Shown in pieces: positions 27,985-37,280 of a stretch of DNA of 64,000 bases. A model generated the notes under the pieces. It was not told the DNA's origin and made no database searches. It saw nothing but the letters and a program-made list of their open reading frames with translations. The position numbers and the translations under genes were made by a program. The stretch comes from Planctomycetaceae bacterium. Its GTDB lineage: Bacteria > Planctomycetota > Phycisphaerae > UBA1845 > UTPLA1. The first letter of the stretch is position 1. Each line of letters starts with the position of its first letter. The DNA lies in assembly GCA_006969385.1 (NCBI GenBank), contig CP030884.1, positions 186,001-250,000 on the forward strand, read 5' to 3'.

Positions 27985-28638
27985 ATGAGCAATGATATCA
28001 GCCCCATTATGCCGGTTCTGAAAGAAGCAACGGCCGCACAGCACAACGCTACCGAGGAGAACTCGTTCAACACGCAGCTCATGGGGGCCAAGCTGCCGCA
28101 GGCGGCGTACGTCGAAACGCTGGCGCAGTTGCTGCTGATCCATCGCGCCTACGAAGCCCGATTGCGCATGGCCCAGCCGGCCATTGCCTACCCGGTGCCC
28201 GACCATGAGTTCCAGACGCCCTACCTCGAGGCCGACCTTGCCCATTTCGAGCGCGACACGACGGCGATTGAACCTCTGCCGGCGACCCAAGCATTTCTCG
28301 ATTACATCGCGGCCATTCCGACCGACGGCGACGACGCCTTGCGTTTGCTCGGCGTGCACTACGTCTTTGAAGGCAGCAACAACGGCTCCAAGTGGGCGGC
28401 GAAGAGCATCCGCGAAGCATACAACCTGCCCGAGACCGGCGAGGGCACGCGCTACTTCGACCCCTACGGCGCCAAGCAAGCCAAACATTGGAAAGCCTTC
28501 AAAGACACGATGAACGAGATCGACTTTAACGACGCCCAACGCCAAGCCCTCGTCGACGCGGCGGTGCACACGTTCGACGCGATCGGGCTTGTCCATCGCG
28601 ATTTGGGCGAGCGCTTCGCGGCAGTGATGAAAGGGTGA
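27985..28638 (+). CDS. Biliverdin-producing heme oxygenase
   Basis: A 217-aa all-helical enzyme that opens heme to biliverdin, Fe2+ and CO. The proximal His lies in LKEATAAQHNATEE near the N terminus. The distal kinked helix is LGVHYVFEGSNNGSKWAAKSI, matching the LYVLEGSxxGG pattern of bacterial heme oxygenases. The start at 27985 has GAGG eight nt upstream; in-frame ATGs at 27937 and 27970 are less well placed. No phytochrome is next to it, so the role may be iron release or bilin supply. Confidence 0.85.
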   Translation: MSNDISPIMPVLKEATAAQHNATEENSFNTQLMGAKLPQAAYVETLAQLLLIHRAYEARLRMAQPAIAYPVPDHEFQTPYLEADLAHFERDTTAIEPLPATQAFLDYIAAIPTDGDDALRLLGVHYVFEGSNNGSKWAAKSIREAYNLPETGEGTRYFDPYGAKQAKHWKAFKDTMNEIDFNDAQRQALVDAAVHTFDAIGLVHRDLGERFAAVMKG

Positions 28639-28667
28639 ATCTTTCTCCCTCGAAGGGAGAGACATCC

Positions 28668-28884
28668 GTAGGGTCCGCACTGCGGACCAGCTTGCTTAGT
28701 GTCCGTAGCGCAGGTGAAAACCTGCCGCTGCCACCAGCGATTGTCGAATAACGCGCCATCCTCAGTAAGCCGCACGACGGTCTTCAATAACTCGACAATA
28801 AAGATCACATCACAATCTAATCAACAGATCATCACCACGCTTTAAGGTCGCCAACGTAATATTGGTCCGCGGTGCGGACCCTAC
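28668..28884. mobile_element. Possible MITE-like element with 21-bp terminal inverted repeats
   Basis: GTAGGGTCCGCACTGCGGACC at 28668-28688 and its inverted counterpart at 28864-28884 match at 20 of 21 positions. Each end is itself a small hairpin (GGTCCGC/GCGGACC). The 217-bp interior has no coding potential. No target-site duplication was clear. It could equally be two REP-type hairpins in opposite orientation. Confidence 0.5.
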
Positions 28885-28887
28885 AAA

Positions 28888-28918
28888 TTGCAATAACGGT
28901 TCGCGATGCCGTTACAAT
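28888..28918 (+). promoter_or_regulatory. Promoter abutting the ATG of the small unknown gene
   Basis: TTGCAA (28888-28893) and TACAAT (28913-28918) are 19 bp apart. The -10 ends eight nt before the ATG at 28926, so the transcript probably has no leader. The -35 begins four bp outside the terminal repeat of the element just upstream. Confidence 0.5.
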
Positions 28919-28925
28919 CATCGCT

Positions 28926-29345
28926 ATGACCGCAACACCTGCTCACGAAGCCATCCAAGCCGAAATCGAAGCCGTCATGCGCGGCGAACAAGCCGAGGCC
29001 ACGTTTATCTCTTCGAAGTCGAGCGCGCTAGTGATCCGCGTCGTCCCCGTTAAAACCACCAACGGCGCGCGACCCGACGGTCTCAAAGACGACGCACCCA
29101 AAGACGTCGGCTTTAGCTTCGCCGTCGCCGAAGCGGATTTGGAAGTCGACACCACCCACCTAAGCCCCCAACAAATTGCGGCGGTGCATCAGATCCTCTG
29201 GATGGCGGGCACGGATGATTGGATGGACTATTCGCACCTGCTCACCCACGACGCGGCGCAGATTAAGGCGGGCGAGACGCTGGCCCTACGGTTCAGCAGC
29301 GCGGCGAAGGGGGCGCGGGTGGTTGGGGAGGTATTGAGAACTTAG
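28926..29345 (+). CDS. Small conserved-looking protein of unknown function
   Basis: A soluble 139-aa protein. It starts MTATPAHEAIQAEIEAVMRG and has alternating strands (ALVIRVVPVKT, VGFSFAVAEADLEV) and helices (LSPQQIAAVHQILWMAG, YSHLLTHDAAQIKAG), ending in FSSAAKGARVVGEVLRT. No signal peptide or membrane helix. Not recognised as a known family. Codon usage and composition match the neighbours, so I take it as real. The ATG at 28926 is chosen because the promoter -10 lies directly upstream; the longer frame from 28872 would begin inside the upstream repeat. Confidence 0.6.
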   Translation: MTATPAHEAIQAEIEAVMRGEQAEATFISSKSSALVIRVVPVKTTNGARPDGLKDDAPKDVGFSFAVAEADLEVDTTHLSPQQIAAVHQILWMAGTDDWMDYSHLLTHDAAQIKAGETLALRFSSAAKGARVVGEVLRT

Positions 29346-29403
29346 ACATTGGTGGGTTGAATAAATGGGAAACCATTTTAATTATAAATCAGAACCAGGT
29401 CGG

Positions 29404-29736
29404 CTAGTCTTTCAACAGGAGAAAATAGTACCCATCTCCAAGCGGCCTAGAATCGACAACGACGCCTTTACGACAACTATTCGGAACGACAGATTTATCA
29501 GCGGAAAGACATAATGCCGACTTATACATACCAAGGCGATATACATAAAATGTTCCATTTTTCTCGCGCCACATGTTATCAAGCCGATATCCCTCGGCGA
29601 TCGCTCTCTTAAAGAGGGCACAATTGTAATCGACCGTACGGACGCGATAACCATAATGATAGACACCGGCGGCAACCAATATCGCCAACACAAGAATGGC
29701 TATTCGTTTCAATTGTCTTTTACAATGTTTGGACAT
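29404..29736 (-). CDS. Small membrane-anchored protein, AT-richer than its neighbours
   Basis: A 110-aa protein. A basic start MSKHCKRQLKRI is followed by one hydrophobic helix (AILVLAILVAAGVYHYGY) and a soluble, probably periplasmic domain with three Cys (NCALF, ALCLSA, NSCRK) and aromatic-rich ends (GYYFLLLKD). The DNA from 29345 to 29830 is visibly AT-richer than flanking genes, which suggests recent acquisition or low expression. No family recognised. Confidence 0.5.
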   Translation of the reverse strand: MSKHCKRQLKRIAILVLAILVAAGVYHYGYRVRTVDYNCALFKRAIAEGYRLDNMWREKNGTFYVYRLGMYKSALCLSADKSVVPNSCRKGVVVDSRPLGDGYYFLLLKD

Positions 29737-29832
29737 GATCTATGTTTCTACGGCTTTATTACCAAAATGTTCGATGCGATAGACAAACATTCAGCGCATA
29801 CCAATCCCTGCTCACAACCACGTCACAATGTC

Positions 29833-30645
29833 CTAGCCGCCCCCCAACACCCGACCCCGCTCAAACGCCGCTAAGACCGCGTCGCGCACATGGTCGGCCA
29901 CGGCGCTGTCTTCCAGTTTTTTCATCGCCGCTTCCGTCGTGCCACCGGGGCTCATGACGGCTTCGCGCAGTGCGCGCGGTGAGGCGCCCTGCTCCAGCAG
30001 CATCGCGCCGGCGCCGACGCACGCGTGGGCGGCGAGCGTTTGGGCGTCTTCGGGTTTGAGGCCCGCCGCCACGCCGCCGGCCATCATCATCTCGACGAAG
30101 TAATAGAAATACGCCGGCCCCGAACCGGCCACTGCCGTGACGGCGTCCATCAGCGACTCGTCATCGAGCACCACGCTTACGCCGCCGGCATTGAACAAGT
30201 GGCGCGTTTCTTCGAGGTCGTCGCGCGTGGCCGCCGCGCCGCGGCAAATGCCCGTCACGCCGCGGCCCAAGCCGAACGGCAAATTGGGCATGGCGCGCAG
30301 CACGCGCATTTGCGGCCCGCCTAACTCTTGCGCTACGCGCTGCGTGTTTACACCCGCCATCACGCTTACGAACACATCATCCGTCGTCGCGAACGGCTTT
30401 AGCGTCGCCGCGACATCGCCAAACTTCTGCGGCGTGACGGCCAGCATTACCTGTTTTGACCCTTGAATGATCGCACGCAAGTCTTCGGTGATGACGGTCG
30501 GCAACGGATGAGCCGTCAGGTTGCGCGAGGGAAACATGGCGATGCGATCGGGCGCGAGATAGCCGCTGTCGATCAGGCGCTTAACGATGATGCAGGCGAT
30601 GTGCCCGCTGCCGATGACGCCGAGGGCGTATTGATGTTCGGACAT
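29833..30645 (-). CDS. proC: Pyrroline-5-carboxylate reductase
   Basis: A 270-aa NADPH-dependent enzyme for the last step of proline synthesis. The N-terminal Rossmann motif is ALGVIGSGHIACIIV. The dinucleotide domain continues through VMLAVTPQKFGDV and RAMPNLPFGLGRGV. The C-terminal dimerisation/catalytic part carries AVAGSGPAYFYYFVEMM and MSPGGTTEAAM, the family signature. Length is normal. It stands alone on the minus strand, with GC-rich repeats upstream. Confidence 0.95.
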   Translation of the reverse strand: MSEHQYALGVIGSGHIACIIVKRLIDSGYLAPDRIAMFPSRNLTAHPLPTVITEDLRAIIQGSKQVMLAVTPQKFGDVAATLKPFATTDDVFVSVMAGVNTQRVAQELGGPQMRVLRAMPNLPFGLGRGVTGICRGAAATRDDLEETRHLFNAGGVSVVLDDESLMDAVTAVAGSGPAYFYYFVEMMMAGGVAAGLKPEDAQTLAAHACVGAGAMLLEQGASPRALREAVMSPGGTTEAAMKKLEDSAVADHVRDAVLAAFERGRVLGGG

Positions 30646-30672
30646 GATGGTCTCGGGTTGCTGGCGTTTCTG

Positions 30673-30700
30673 GTTGTCCCCCAGCCCGCTAGGGGAAGGG
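30673..30700 (+). repeat. Repeat B, copy 2
   Basis: TCCCCCAGCCCGCTAGGGG then AAGGGGCACCCG: GC-rich dyad unit closely similar to 30954-30984 and to the minus-strand copy at 25908-25950. Confidence 0.65.
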
Positions 30701-30721
30701 GCACCCGTGATCGTTGCTTAT

Positions 30722-30830
30722 CGTCGTCCCCCAACCCCCAGAGGTGCAGGGGCACCCAACGTTCTGGGGCAAGGGCATCCAACATTCATTTTGCTTCACA
30801 CTTAGCCTTCGGCCAATGGCCGAGGGCCTT
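30722..30830 (+). repeat. Composite repeat B/C, copy 1
   Basis: Begins with a B unit (TCCCCCAACCCCCAGAGGTG then CAGGGGCACCC) and ends with CACTTAGCCTTCGGCCAATG then GCCGAGGGC. The same order, with TTCACTTAGCCATCGGCCAA then TGGCCG at the end, occurs inverted at 55262-55364, so both parts belong to one about 105-bp element. Confidence 0.6.
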
Positions 30831-30953
30831 TCTGGATCACACGCCAGGTTGAATGCAATGGCGTTTGGGCGATTCCCCACCCTTGCTATCTCCTACCCTT
30901 CGAGAGTTGGAAGGATGAGACAACCGCACATCACAACCACCCACGCGTCTCGT

Positions 30954-30984
30954 GTCCCCCAGCCCCAGAGGGGCAGGGGCACCC
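30954..30984 (+). repeat. Repeat B, copy 3
   Basis: TCCCCCAGCCCCAGAGGGGC then AGGGGCACCCG, a nearly perfect member of the B family. Confidence 0.65.
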
Positions 30985-31067
30985 GCGCGATTCCTCATCC
31001 GTGGTCGTTGACAAACCTATTCCACGCGTTGGTAACGCGAATTGTCTATAAACGAAACCCGCGCAAG

Positions 31068-31105
31068 AAAAAAGGCCGGCGGCAGTGCGAGGACTGCCAC
31101 CGGCC
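31068..31105 (-). terminator. Strong terminator of the giant Cys-rich gene
   Basis: On the minus strand GGCCGGTGGCAGT pairs with ACTGCCGCCGGCC (13 bp, one mismatch) around a 6-nt loop and is followed by six T residues, 33 bp after the stop at 31139. Confidence 0.9.
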
Positions 31106-31138
31106 AAAGAGTTATTTGGATTCAGCTAGCCCGGTTTG

Positions 31139-34100
31139 CTACGGGCAACCGCAGGTCAACTTGGTACCGGGCGGGAACTGCCCCACATCGGCATCGGTCT
31201 GACCGGTCGGGTTGCCGTTGGCAAACAACTGACACAGTTGGCCCGTCGAACAGTCGTTTACACAACGCAGCGCTTGGTTGCCCGCGAACAGCTCGATCGG
31301 ACCGCATTCACCCGGCACGATACAGTCGCAATGCTCGACGATAACGCCAAGGTCCTGATCCACGACCACGCTCGTCGGGGCACACTCGGATGGCGTGCCG
31401 CTGAAGATGCAGTCGTTCGGACCGAGCACCGGAATGCACGCGTCACCGATGTTCGGTGCCAGCGGGCACAGCGTCGGCAGTTCGGGCACACATTCGCAGC
31501 AAACCTGCTGAATGCCGTTGCCCAAGTCGGTGATCGTCGTACGACATACCTCACCCGGCGGGCAGCCGCCGACACAATCGAAACCGCCGGTGGTCGGATC
31601 GATTTGCATATGACACTCGTTGGGCGAGACACATTCGCAATCGATCACTTCCAACACGATGCCGGTGGCACCTTCGACGTTGACGCAGCGCGGCAAGCAT
31701 AGCTCGTCCGCGTTGGGGCACTGCACGTCGCGACACTGCAACGAACCCGGCTCGGGGCCGCAGTTGGGCGGACCGCACAAACCATCGTCGCAGGTCACGC
31801 CGACGGGCAACGGAACGCCCTTCGCCGCATCGCAGCACGCTTCGGTCAATTCGCGACAAGTACCGTCTTCGAAACAGCAGGCTACTACCGGTCCGCAAGG
31901 TCCGGGGACCGTTGCGTAGCCCGTTGGGCACATCGTCGAACCCAACGGCAGATCGATACAGTCGCCGGTCTCGAAGTTACAGCACGATACCTGCGGCGGT
32001 GGCTCATCCACACACTCGCAGCACACGCGCTCGGTGCCATCGGCCAACGTCGTAACGGTCGTGGTACAGGTCTGACCCTGCGGGCAGCCGCCTATGCACT
32101 GGAAGGTATTGGTCAACGGGTCGATCCGAATGTGGCAATCGGTAATGAAGCCGCACTCACAATCGAGCACTTCCAGGACAAAGTTGGTGCCGGGTTCGAC
32201 GCGTACGCACTTGGGCTGACACTTCTGCGCCGGGTCGGGACACATGACCGGCCGACAGCGCTTGGTGCCCGGAATCGGTTCGCAATCGGGCGGACCGCAC
32301 GGATCATCAGCACAAGTCACGCCGGCAGGCTGGGCCATACCGCCCTGATCCGCACAACATGCCTCGAAAGTGGTAATGCAGCTTCCATCGGGCAGACAAC
32401 AAGCAATCTGGAAGCCACATGGGCCTACGATCGGCGTGGTGCCATCCGGACACACGGTGGCGCCCGGAATCAGATCGATGCAGAAGCCGTTCTCGTCGCA
32501 ACACGAGAGCTCTTCACCGATCGGCACACACTCGCAGCACACGCGCTCGGTGCCGTCTGCCAACAAGGTGACAGTCGTCGTGCAGGTTTGCCCCGGAGGA
32601 CAGATACCGACACAGTCGAAGCTGTTGGTGAACGGGTTGACCTCGATGTGGCATTCGTTTGGAAGCACACATTCGCAATCGAGCACTTCCAGCACGAAGT
32701 TGGTACCCGGCTCAACGCGGACGCACTTGGGCAAACACCGTTCCAGCGGATCGGGACAAACCGTCTGCTCGCAGAACGGTGTACCCGGCAGCGGTCGACA
32801 TTCCGGCGGCGGCGGCACACAAAGATCGTCGCGACCGTCACCATCGCTGTCGCCGAGACATACCGATCCTACTCCCTGTGCCACACCACCGTAGATGATG
32901 TCGCAGCATAGCGCGTCAGTTGCGATACACGTACCGTTCGGCAGACAGCAAGCCTGTATGCCGATGCAGTTGGTGTTATCGCCGAGATAGACACCACCTT
33001 GCGCGATACAGTCGGCCTGCGTCAGGATGGCACAACCACCGATGCTGAAGCAGCAAGCGCCTCGCGGCGGATTGTCGACACAGTCACAACAGATGTCGTA
33101 GCTGCCGTCCGGATACTGAACGATGCGCTCTTCGCAAATCTGTCCCGGAGGACATGCACCGGCACAGAACGGTGGGATGCCGGGCTCTTCGACTTCGACG
33201 CGACACTCATTCGGTCCGCGGCAATCGCAATCGATGACCGTGAACGATCCATTCGGACCGACGCGCAGGCAGACCGGTACGCACGTGTCAGTTGGATCGT
33301 CGCAACGCGTCGGCAGACATGCCGTGCCGGCATCGTTCGGTTCGCACTCGGCACGATCGTCACAACACAGACCGTTAGTTGCCGAATAATTCACCGCCGC
33401 ATTGACGCCGGTGACCACGCCATGCGTGTTGAACACGCGCAGCTCGATACAGTTCTCACCAACTTGGAACAACGCCTGGTTGGTCACGTTGATCGTGGTT
33501 GGTGTCGGCGAGTTAAACGAGTAGGTCGGCGGCGTTGAGCCCACGAGCACGCCGTTGAAGTACACATCCGCCCGGTCATCGGCACGCAGTTGAATGTTCA
33601 ACTGGGCATCCGAGAAGTATTTATCCAGACAGAAGCAATGCTCGTAACTGTATTGACCGTTGGGGCCGGTGTACGACGCGGCGATCCACTTGGTACCCGG
33701 AATGGTGAGCCATGCCGAGTTGGGATTGATCACCGTCGCCGGACGCGGTGTCGCGCCACCCGACGCATCGACCGTCACAGTCCAATCGACGTCGTCGTTG
33801 CCGGTCGGAATCAGACCGCCGGTATCGTCGACGCCGGTGTCGGCTTCGTCGGCCAAATCTTCGGGGTCGCAGCAGCACAGACCATCGGTCGCCCGAATAC
33901 TGCCCTGCATGTTGAAGCCGGTCACCACCCCACCGATGTTGCGAACCACGACCTGCAGGCAGTTGATGCCCGGCTGGAAGAAGTTCTGATTGGTGGTTGA
34001 GACCAACGCCGGCAACGGCGCGTTGAAGTTGCCGAGCGTGCCGATGAAGTTACCGTTGAGGTAAACCTCGCCCGCATCGTCGCAACGGGTCAACATCGAG

Positions 34101-36979
34101 ATATTGGCATCGCGGAACTGATTGCTCAGACAGAAGCAATATTCGTAGATGTATTCACCGTTGGGGCCGGTTTGGTTGGCGCTGATCCAGCGCGTACCCG
34201 GAATGGTGTTCCAAGCGGGATTGGGCGGAATCGTGACGGCCGGTCGCGGCAATACGCCCGGGTTCGGTTCGCTGATCACCGTCCACGTATCGTCGTCCAC
34301 GTTCAACGGCAAGACGTTGCCCTGATCGTCCACGCCCGTCGAGATATCGATCAACAAATCGTTCGGCGGACAGGGTTCTTCCTTCGGACAAGGTTGTTTG
34401 CTGAGAACGAAGGCGACGAAGCCTTGGATATCGGCCAGCGTGGTTAGACCATCGCCGTCGATATCCGCACAGGCACAGTTGTCCACCGCGAGCGGCGTAC
34501 CGAGAAGACAACGGATGAAGCCGGCGATGTCGAGACCGTTGCGAACGCCGTCACCGTTGATATCACCGGGACAGTCGCATTCGACCGGCACACAATCGCA
34601 GCAGATTTCGATGCTGCCATCGGGTAGCGTGATCACGTTTTCGACACAAGTCGTGCCGGGAGGACAGGTGCCTTCGCAGCGCGGCGGCAAGCCATCTTCG
34701 AACACGGCGCGACACTCTTCCGGACCGCGACAATCGCAATCGCGAACTTCAACCTGGCCGTTGGGGCCGACGCGGATGCAACGCGGCGTGCACTCTTCAT
34801 CCGGATTCGGACAGATAAACGGCGCACAGGCCGAGCCATCGGGCAACGGAATACAATCCGGCGGATCGGGTACGCAGCGACAACAGATCTTGGTGCCGAT
34901 CGGCGTAGTGATCGTTTGCGTTTCGCACACGAAGCCGGGCGGACATGCACCCACACAGATCGGATTGTTATTCGCGTCGAACTCGAGGTGACATTCGTTG
35001 GGCGACATGCATTCGCAGTCGTCCACTTCAACGGTGCCATCATCGAACACGATCACACAACGCGGCAAACATTCTTCGCCGGGCGTTGGGCAAATCGTCG
35101 GCAGACAGGCCAAGCCCAACGGATCGGGGCCGCAATCGAACGGTACACACGCGTCGTCGTTACCGTCCATATTGGCATCACCCAAACAGATGCTGCCGAT
35201 GCCGAGGAACGTGCCACCGATATCGTCGCAACAGAGGCGATCGAGCACGATGCATTGCGTGAACGGTGTGCCGGGCACTTCGTAACAGCAAGCACCCTTA
35301 CCGATGCACATCGTGTTGACGCCCTGGAACGTACCGCCGAGCAGCACGTCGCAGCAGATTTGATCGACGACCTCGCACGATTCGGCAATGCCGTCGTTGT
35401 CGGCGTCATAGCAGCAGGCACCTAAGCCCTGGCACGTGGTGCCGTCACCCGCATAAACGCCGGTGCATTGCGACGCCGGAACAACCACGCAAGTGCCGTC
35501 TTCCAAACAACAGGCACCCTCGGGTTCGTTCTGGGCACAATCGCATTCGATCATGGTGCCGGGAGCCAAATTGTTGGTATCTACAAACGGACTGGTCGTT
35601 GCAACACCATCGAGGTGAATCACACATTCGTCGCCCGGATTGTTCGGCGGAACCGGACAGGCACCCAAGCAGCGGGCGATGTTGTCGATTACATCGATCG
35701 CTCCGCAAGGATCACCCTGACCGTGACAGCGACATTCATCCGCAACGACGACGCCCTGATCGACGACCGTCAGCTTGCGCGGATAACAAATCGTGTCAGG
35801 ATTGGTCGTTTGACAATCCGTCTGAATCAATTGTTCGCAAAGGATGTTGGTCGGCGGCAACGGACAGAAGTTCTGCACCGGCACGCACTCACAACAAATG
35901 ATCCGGTCACCGTTCGGCAACGTCGTGACGTTGGTTTGACAGGTAAAGCCGGGTGGGCATCCGCCAACACAATCGATCGCGCCGCTGGCGGGATCGAACA
36001 GGAGGTGGCATTCATTCGGGCTGATACATTCGCAGTTTTCCACCACGATGGTGCCATCGGCGAAGCGGCGCACGCAACGTGGCAAACATTCTTGGCCGGC
36101 GACCGGACATGAAGCAGGCAAGCAACTCAGGCCATCCGAGCTTGGACCACAATCCGGCGGCGTATCTTCACAGCCGTCGTCGATCATGTTGCCATTCAAA
36201 TCGCCGAGACATGCACCTTGGGGAGCGAAGTTGCCGCCCTGATCGAGGCAGCACAATTCGCTGACAACCAGACATTGCCCGTTCGGCAAACAACAAGGGA
36301 TGTCGGGCAAGCAATCGATGCCCGGCTGGAACGAGCCGTTGTAAAGTACTTGGCAACATTCCTGATCGACGACCAAACAACTTTCCGCAACGTTGTCGCC
36401 ATCGGCATCAAAACAACAAGCCCCGGTCGTACCGGAACAAACGGTACCGTCACCGAGGTAAGCGCCTTGACATTGCGTTGCCGGCACGATGATGCATTGG
36501 CCGCTTTCGGTACAACACGCACCTTGCGGCGGTTGATCACCGATACAGGCGCACTCGAATTCCGTCCCCGGAGGAAACGACGTCAGCGGCGCAGCGGGAG
36601 ATCCCGTGGGCACACCATCGGCAATCACCTGACACATCGCGCTGGGGTCAAAGGGCGGAATCGGGCAAGGGCCCGGACACCGAACCAAATCGCCTTCGAA
36701 CGAAAGCGGTCCGCATTCTTCGAACAATATCGCGCAGGCACAATCGATCGCTTCAATGAAGCCCGGCACTGCGGGGTTAAATCGAACTTTCGTGGGATAG
36801 CAGCGCTCCGAAGGATCGGTCGGATTCGCGCATTGCGTACCGAGGAACTGCTGGCAAAGCGGCGGTTCGTTATTGGGGATATCACAGAACGGTTGCCCGA
36901 GCGCCTCGCGCGCTGCGGGCGCCATACACGCGAGTAGCGCGACGGCGATCAATAGGTTTCGACATTTAACTGGTACCAT
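31139..36979 (-). CDS. Giant secreted Cys-rich repeat protein with embedded dockerin-like module
   Basis: A 1946-aa exported protein. The signal is MVPVKCRNLLIAVALLACMAPAAREALGQ. The body is built of recurring Cys modules: 'GACCxxDGxC..C..GGxYxGDGTxC', 'CxPxCVRVGPNG..DCDCRGPNECR' and 'CPPGxxCxxxxxxLPDGSxxCCxCVP', each repeated many times. Residues about 800-865 contain a dockerin-like Ca-binding pair (CPGDINGDGVRNGLDIAGF and CADIDGDGLTTLADIQGF). It is followed by two copies (about 870-1030 and 1043-1200) of a beta-domain with GPNGxYxYExCFCL and VxxNGxxxG. The very high Cys content implies extensive disulfides in an extracellular matrix, stalk or adhesin. GGAGGAGG lies eight nt before the ATG. 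It ends in TKLTCGCP without a membrane anchor. Confidence 0.85.
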   Translation of the reverse strand: MVPVKCRNLLIAVALLACMAPAAREALGQPFCDIPNNEPPLCQQFLGTQCANPTDPSERCYPTKVRFNPAVPGFIEAIDCACAILFEECGPLSFEGDLVRCPGPCPIPPFDPSAMCQVIADGVPTGSPAAPLTSFPPGTEFECACIGDQPPQGACCTESGQCIIVPATQCQGAYLGDGTVCSGTTGACCFDADGDNVAESCLVVDQECCQVLYNGSFQPGIDCLPDIPCCLPNGQCLVVSELCCLDQGGNFAPQGACLGDLNGNMIDDGCEDTPPDCGPSSDGLSCLPASCPVAGQECLPRCVRRFADGTIVVENCECISPNECHLLFDPASGAIDCVGGCPPGFTCQTNVTTLPNGDRIICCECVPVQNFCPLPPTNILCEQLIQTDCQTTNPDTICYPRKLTVVDQGVVVADECRCHGQGDPCGAIDVIDNIARCLGACPVPPNNPGDECVIHLDGVATTSPFVDTNNLAPGTMIECDCAQNEPEGACCLEDGTCVVVPASQCTGVYAGDGTTCQGLGACCYDADNDGIAESCEVVDQICCDVLLGGTFQGVNTMCIGKGACCYEVPGTPFTQCIVLDRLCCDDIGGTFLGIGSICLGDANMDGNDDACVPFDCGPDPLGLACLPTICPTPGEECLPRCVIVFDDGTVEVDDCECMSPNECHLEFDANNNPICVGACPPGFVCETQTITTPIGTKICCRCVPDPPDCIPLPDGSACAPFICPNPDEECTPRCIRVGPNGQVEVRDCDCRGPEECRAVFEDGLPPRCEGTCPPGTTCVENVITLPDGSIEICCDCVPVECDCPGDINGDGVRNGLDIAGFIRCLLGTPLAVDNCACADIDGDGLTTLADIQGFVAFVLSKQPCPKEEPCPPNDLLIDISTGVDDQGNVLPLNVDDDTWTVISEPNPGVLPRPAVTIPPNPAWNTIPGTRWISANQTGPNGEYIYEYCFCLSNQFRDANISMLTRCDDAGEVYLNGNFIGTLGNFNAPLPALVSTTNQNFFQPGINCLQVVVRNIGGVVTGFNMQGSIRATDGLCCCDPEDLADEADTGVDDTGGLIPTGNDDVDWTVTVDASGGATPRPATVINPNSAWLTIPGTKWIAASYTGPNGQYSYEHCFCLDKYFSDAQLNIQLRADDRADVYFNGVLVGSTPPTYSFNSPTPTTINVTNQALFQVGENCIELRVFNTHGVVTGVNAAVNYSATNGLCCDDRAECEPNDAGTACLPTRCDDPTDTCVPVCLRVGPNGSFTVIDCDCRGPNECRVEVEEPGIPPFCAGACPPGQICEERIVQYPDGSYDICCDCVDNPPRGACCFSIGGCAILTQADCIAQGGVYLGDNTNCIGIQACCLPNGTCIATDALCCDIIYGGVAQGVGSVCLGDSDGDGRDDLCVPPPPECRPLPGTPFCEQTVCPDPLERCLPKCVRVEPGTNFVLEVLDCECVLPNECHIEVNPFTNSFDCVGICPPGQTCTTTVTLLADGTERVCCECVPIGEELSCCDENGFCIDLIPGATVCPDGTTPIVGPCGFQIACCLPDGSCITTFEACCADQGGMAQPAGVTCADDPCGPPDCEPIPGTKRCRPVMCPDPAQKCQPKCVRVEPGTNFVLEVLDCECGFITDCHIRIDPLTNTFQCIGGCPQGQTCTTTVTTLADGTERVCCECVDEPPPQVSCCNFETGDCIDLPLGSTMCPTGYATVPGPCGPVVACCFEDGTCRELTEACCDAAKGVPLPVGVTCDDGLCGPPNCGPEPGSLQCRDVQCPNADELCLPRCVNVEGATGIVLEVIDCECVSPNECHMQIDPTTGGFDCVGGCPPGEVCRTTITDLGNGIQQVCCECVPELPTLCPLAPNIGDACIPVLGPNDCIFSGTPSECAPTSVVVDQDLGVIVEHCDCIVPGECGPIELFAGNQALRCVNDCSTGQLCQLFANGNPTGQTDADVGQFPPGTKLTCGCP

Positions 36980-37220
36980 GTGGCTACCTCCTCCAAAAAA
37001 TTATTTTTCAGTGCTTAGCGCATGACGCTGCGCGAGAAGCAATCCCCGAACACGAAAACTACATTTTCAACTATGGCCGTTTGCAGACTTGTCGAGACGC
37101 ATTTGTTCCGGGCAACTGCGCTCCACCCCACGCAAACACGGCTGAGAAATGAGTTTTTTTCAGAACTGAACACACTCTGATGACGCATCATACCGCGCAG
37201 GTGGCTAATAAAAAATATTT

Positions 37221-37234
37221 GGAATAATTATTCC
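37221..37234. promoter_or_regulatory. 14-bp perfect palindrome, candidate operator
   Basis: GGAATAATTATTCC is its own reverse complement. It lies in an AT-rich patch of the divergent intergenic region, 47 bp upstream of the TTGACA promoter element. I infer a binding site for a dimeric regulator; none is encoded next to it. Confidence 0.45.
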
Positions 37235-37280
37235 GGCCCGCACAGGCCGCTCGGCTGGCAACCGTTCGCAATGCGCGAGA

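Larger units (their letters stand above)
28639..28925. other. Intergenic region filled by a TIR-bounded element
   Basis: Starts with a hairpin TCTCCCT/AGGGAGA at 28643-28662, then the inverted-repeat-bounded element at 28668-28884, then the promoter of the next gene. No protein gene is supported. Confidence 0.55.
30646..31067. other. Intergenic region rich in REP-like repeats
   Basis: Between proC and the giant Cys-rich gene. It holds at least three copies of the CCCCCAGCCCC/GGGGCACCC unit and one TTCGGCCAATGGCCGA hairpin. Frames crossing it are shadows of these repeats. Confidence 0.6.
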
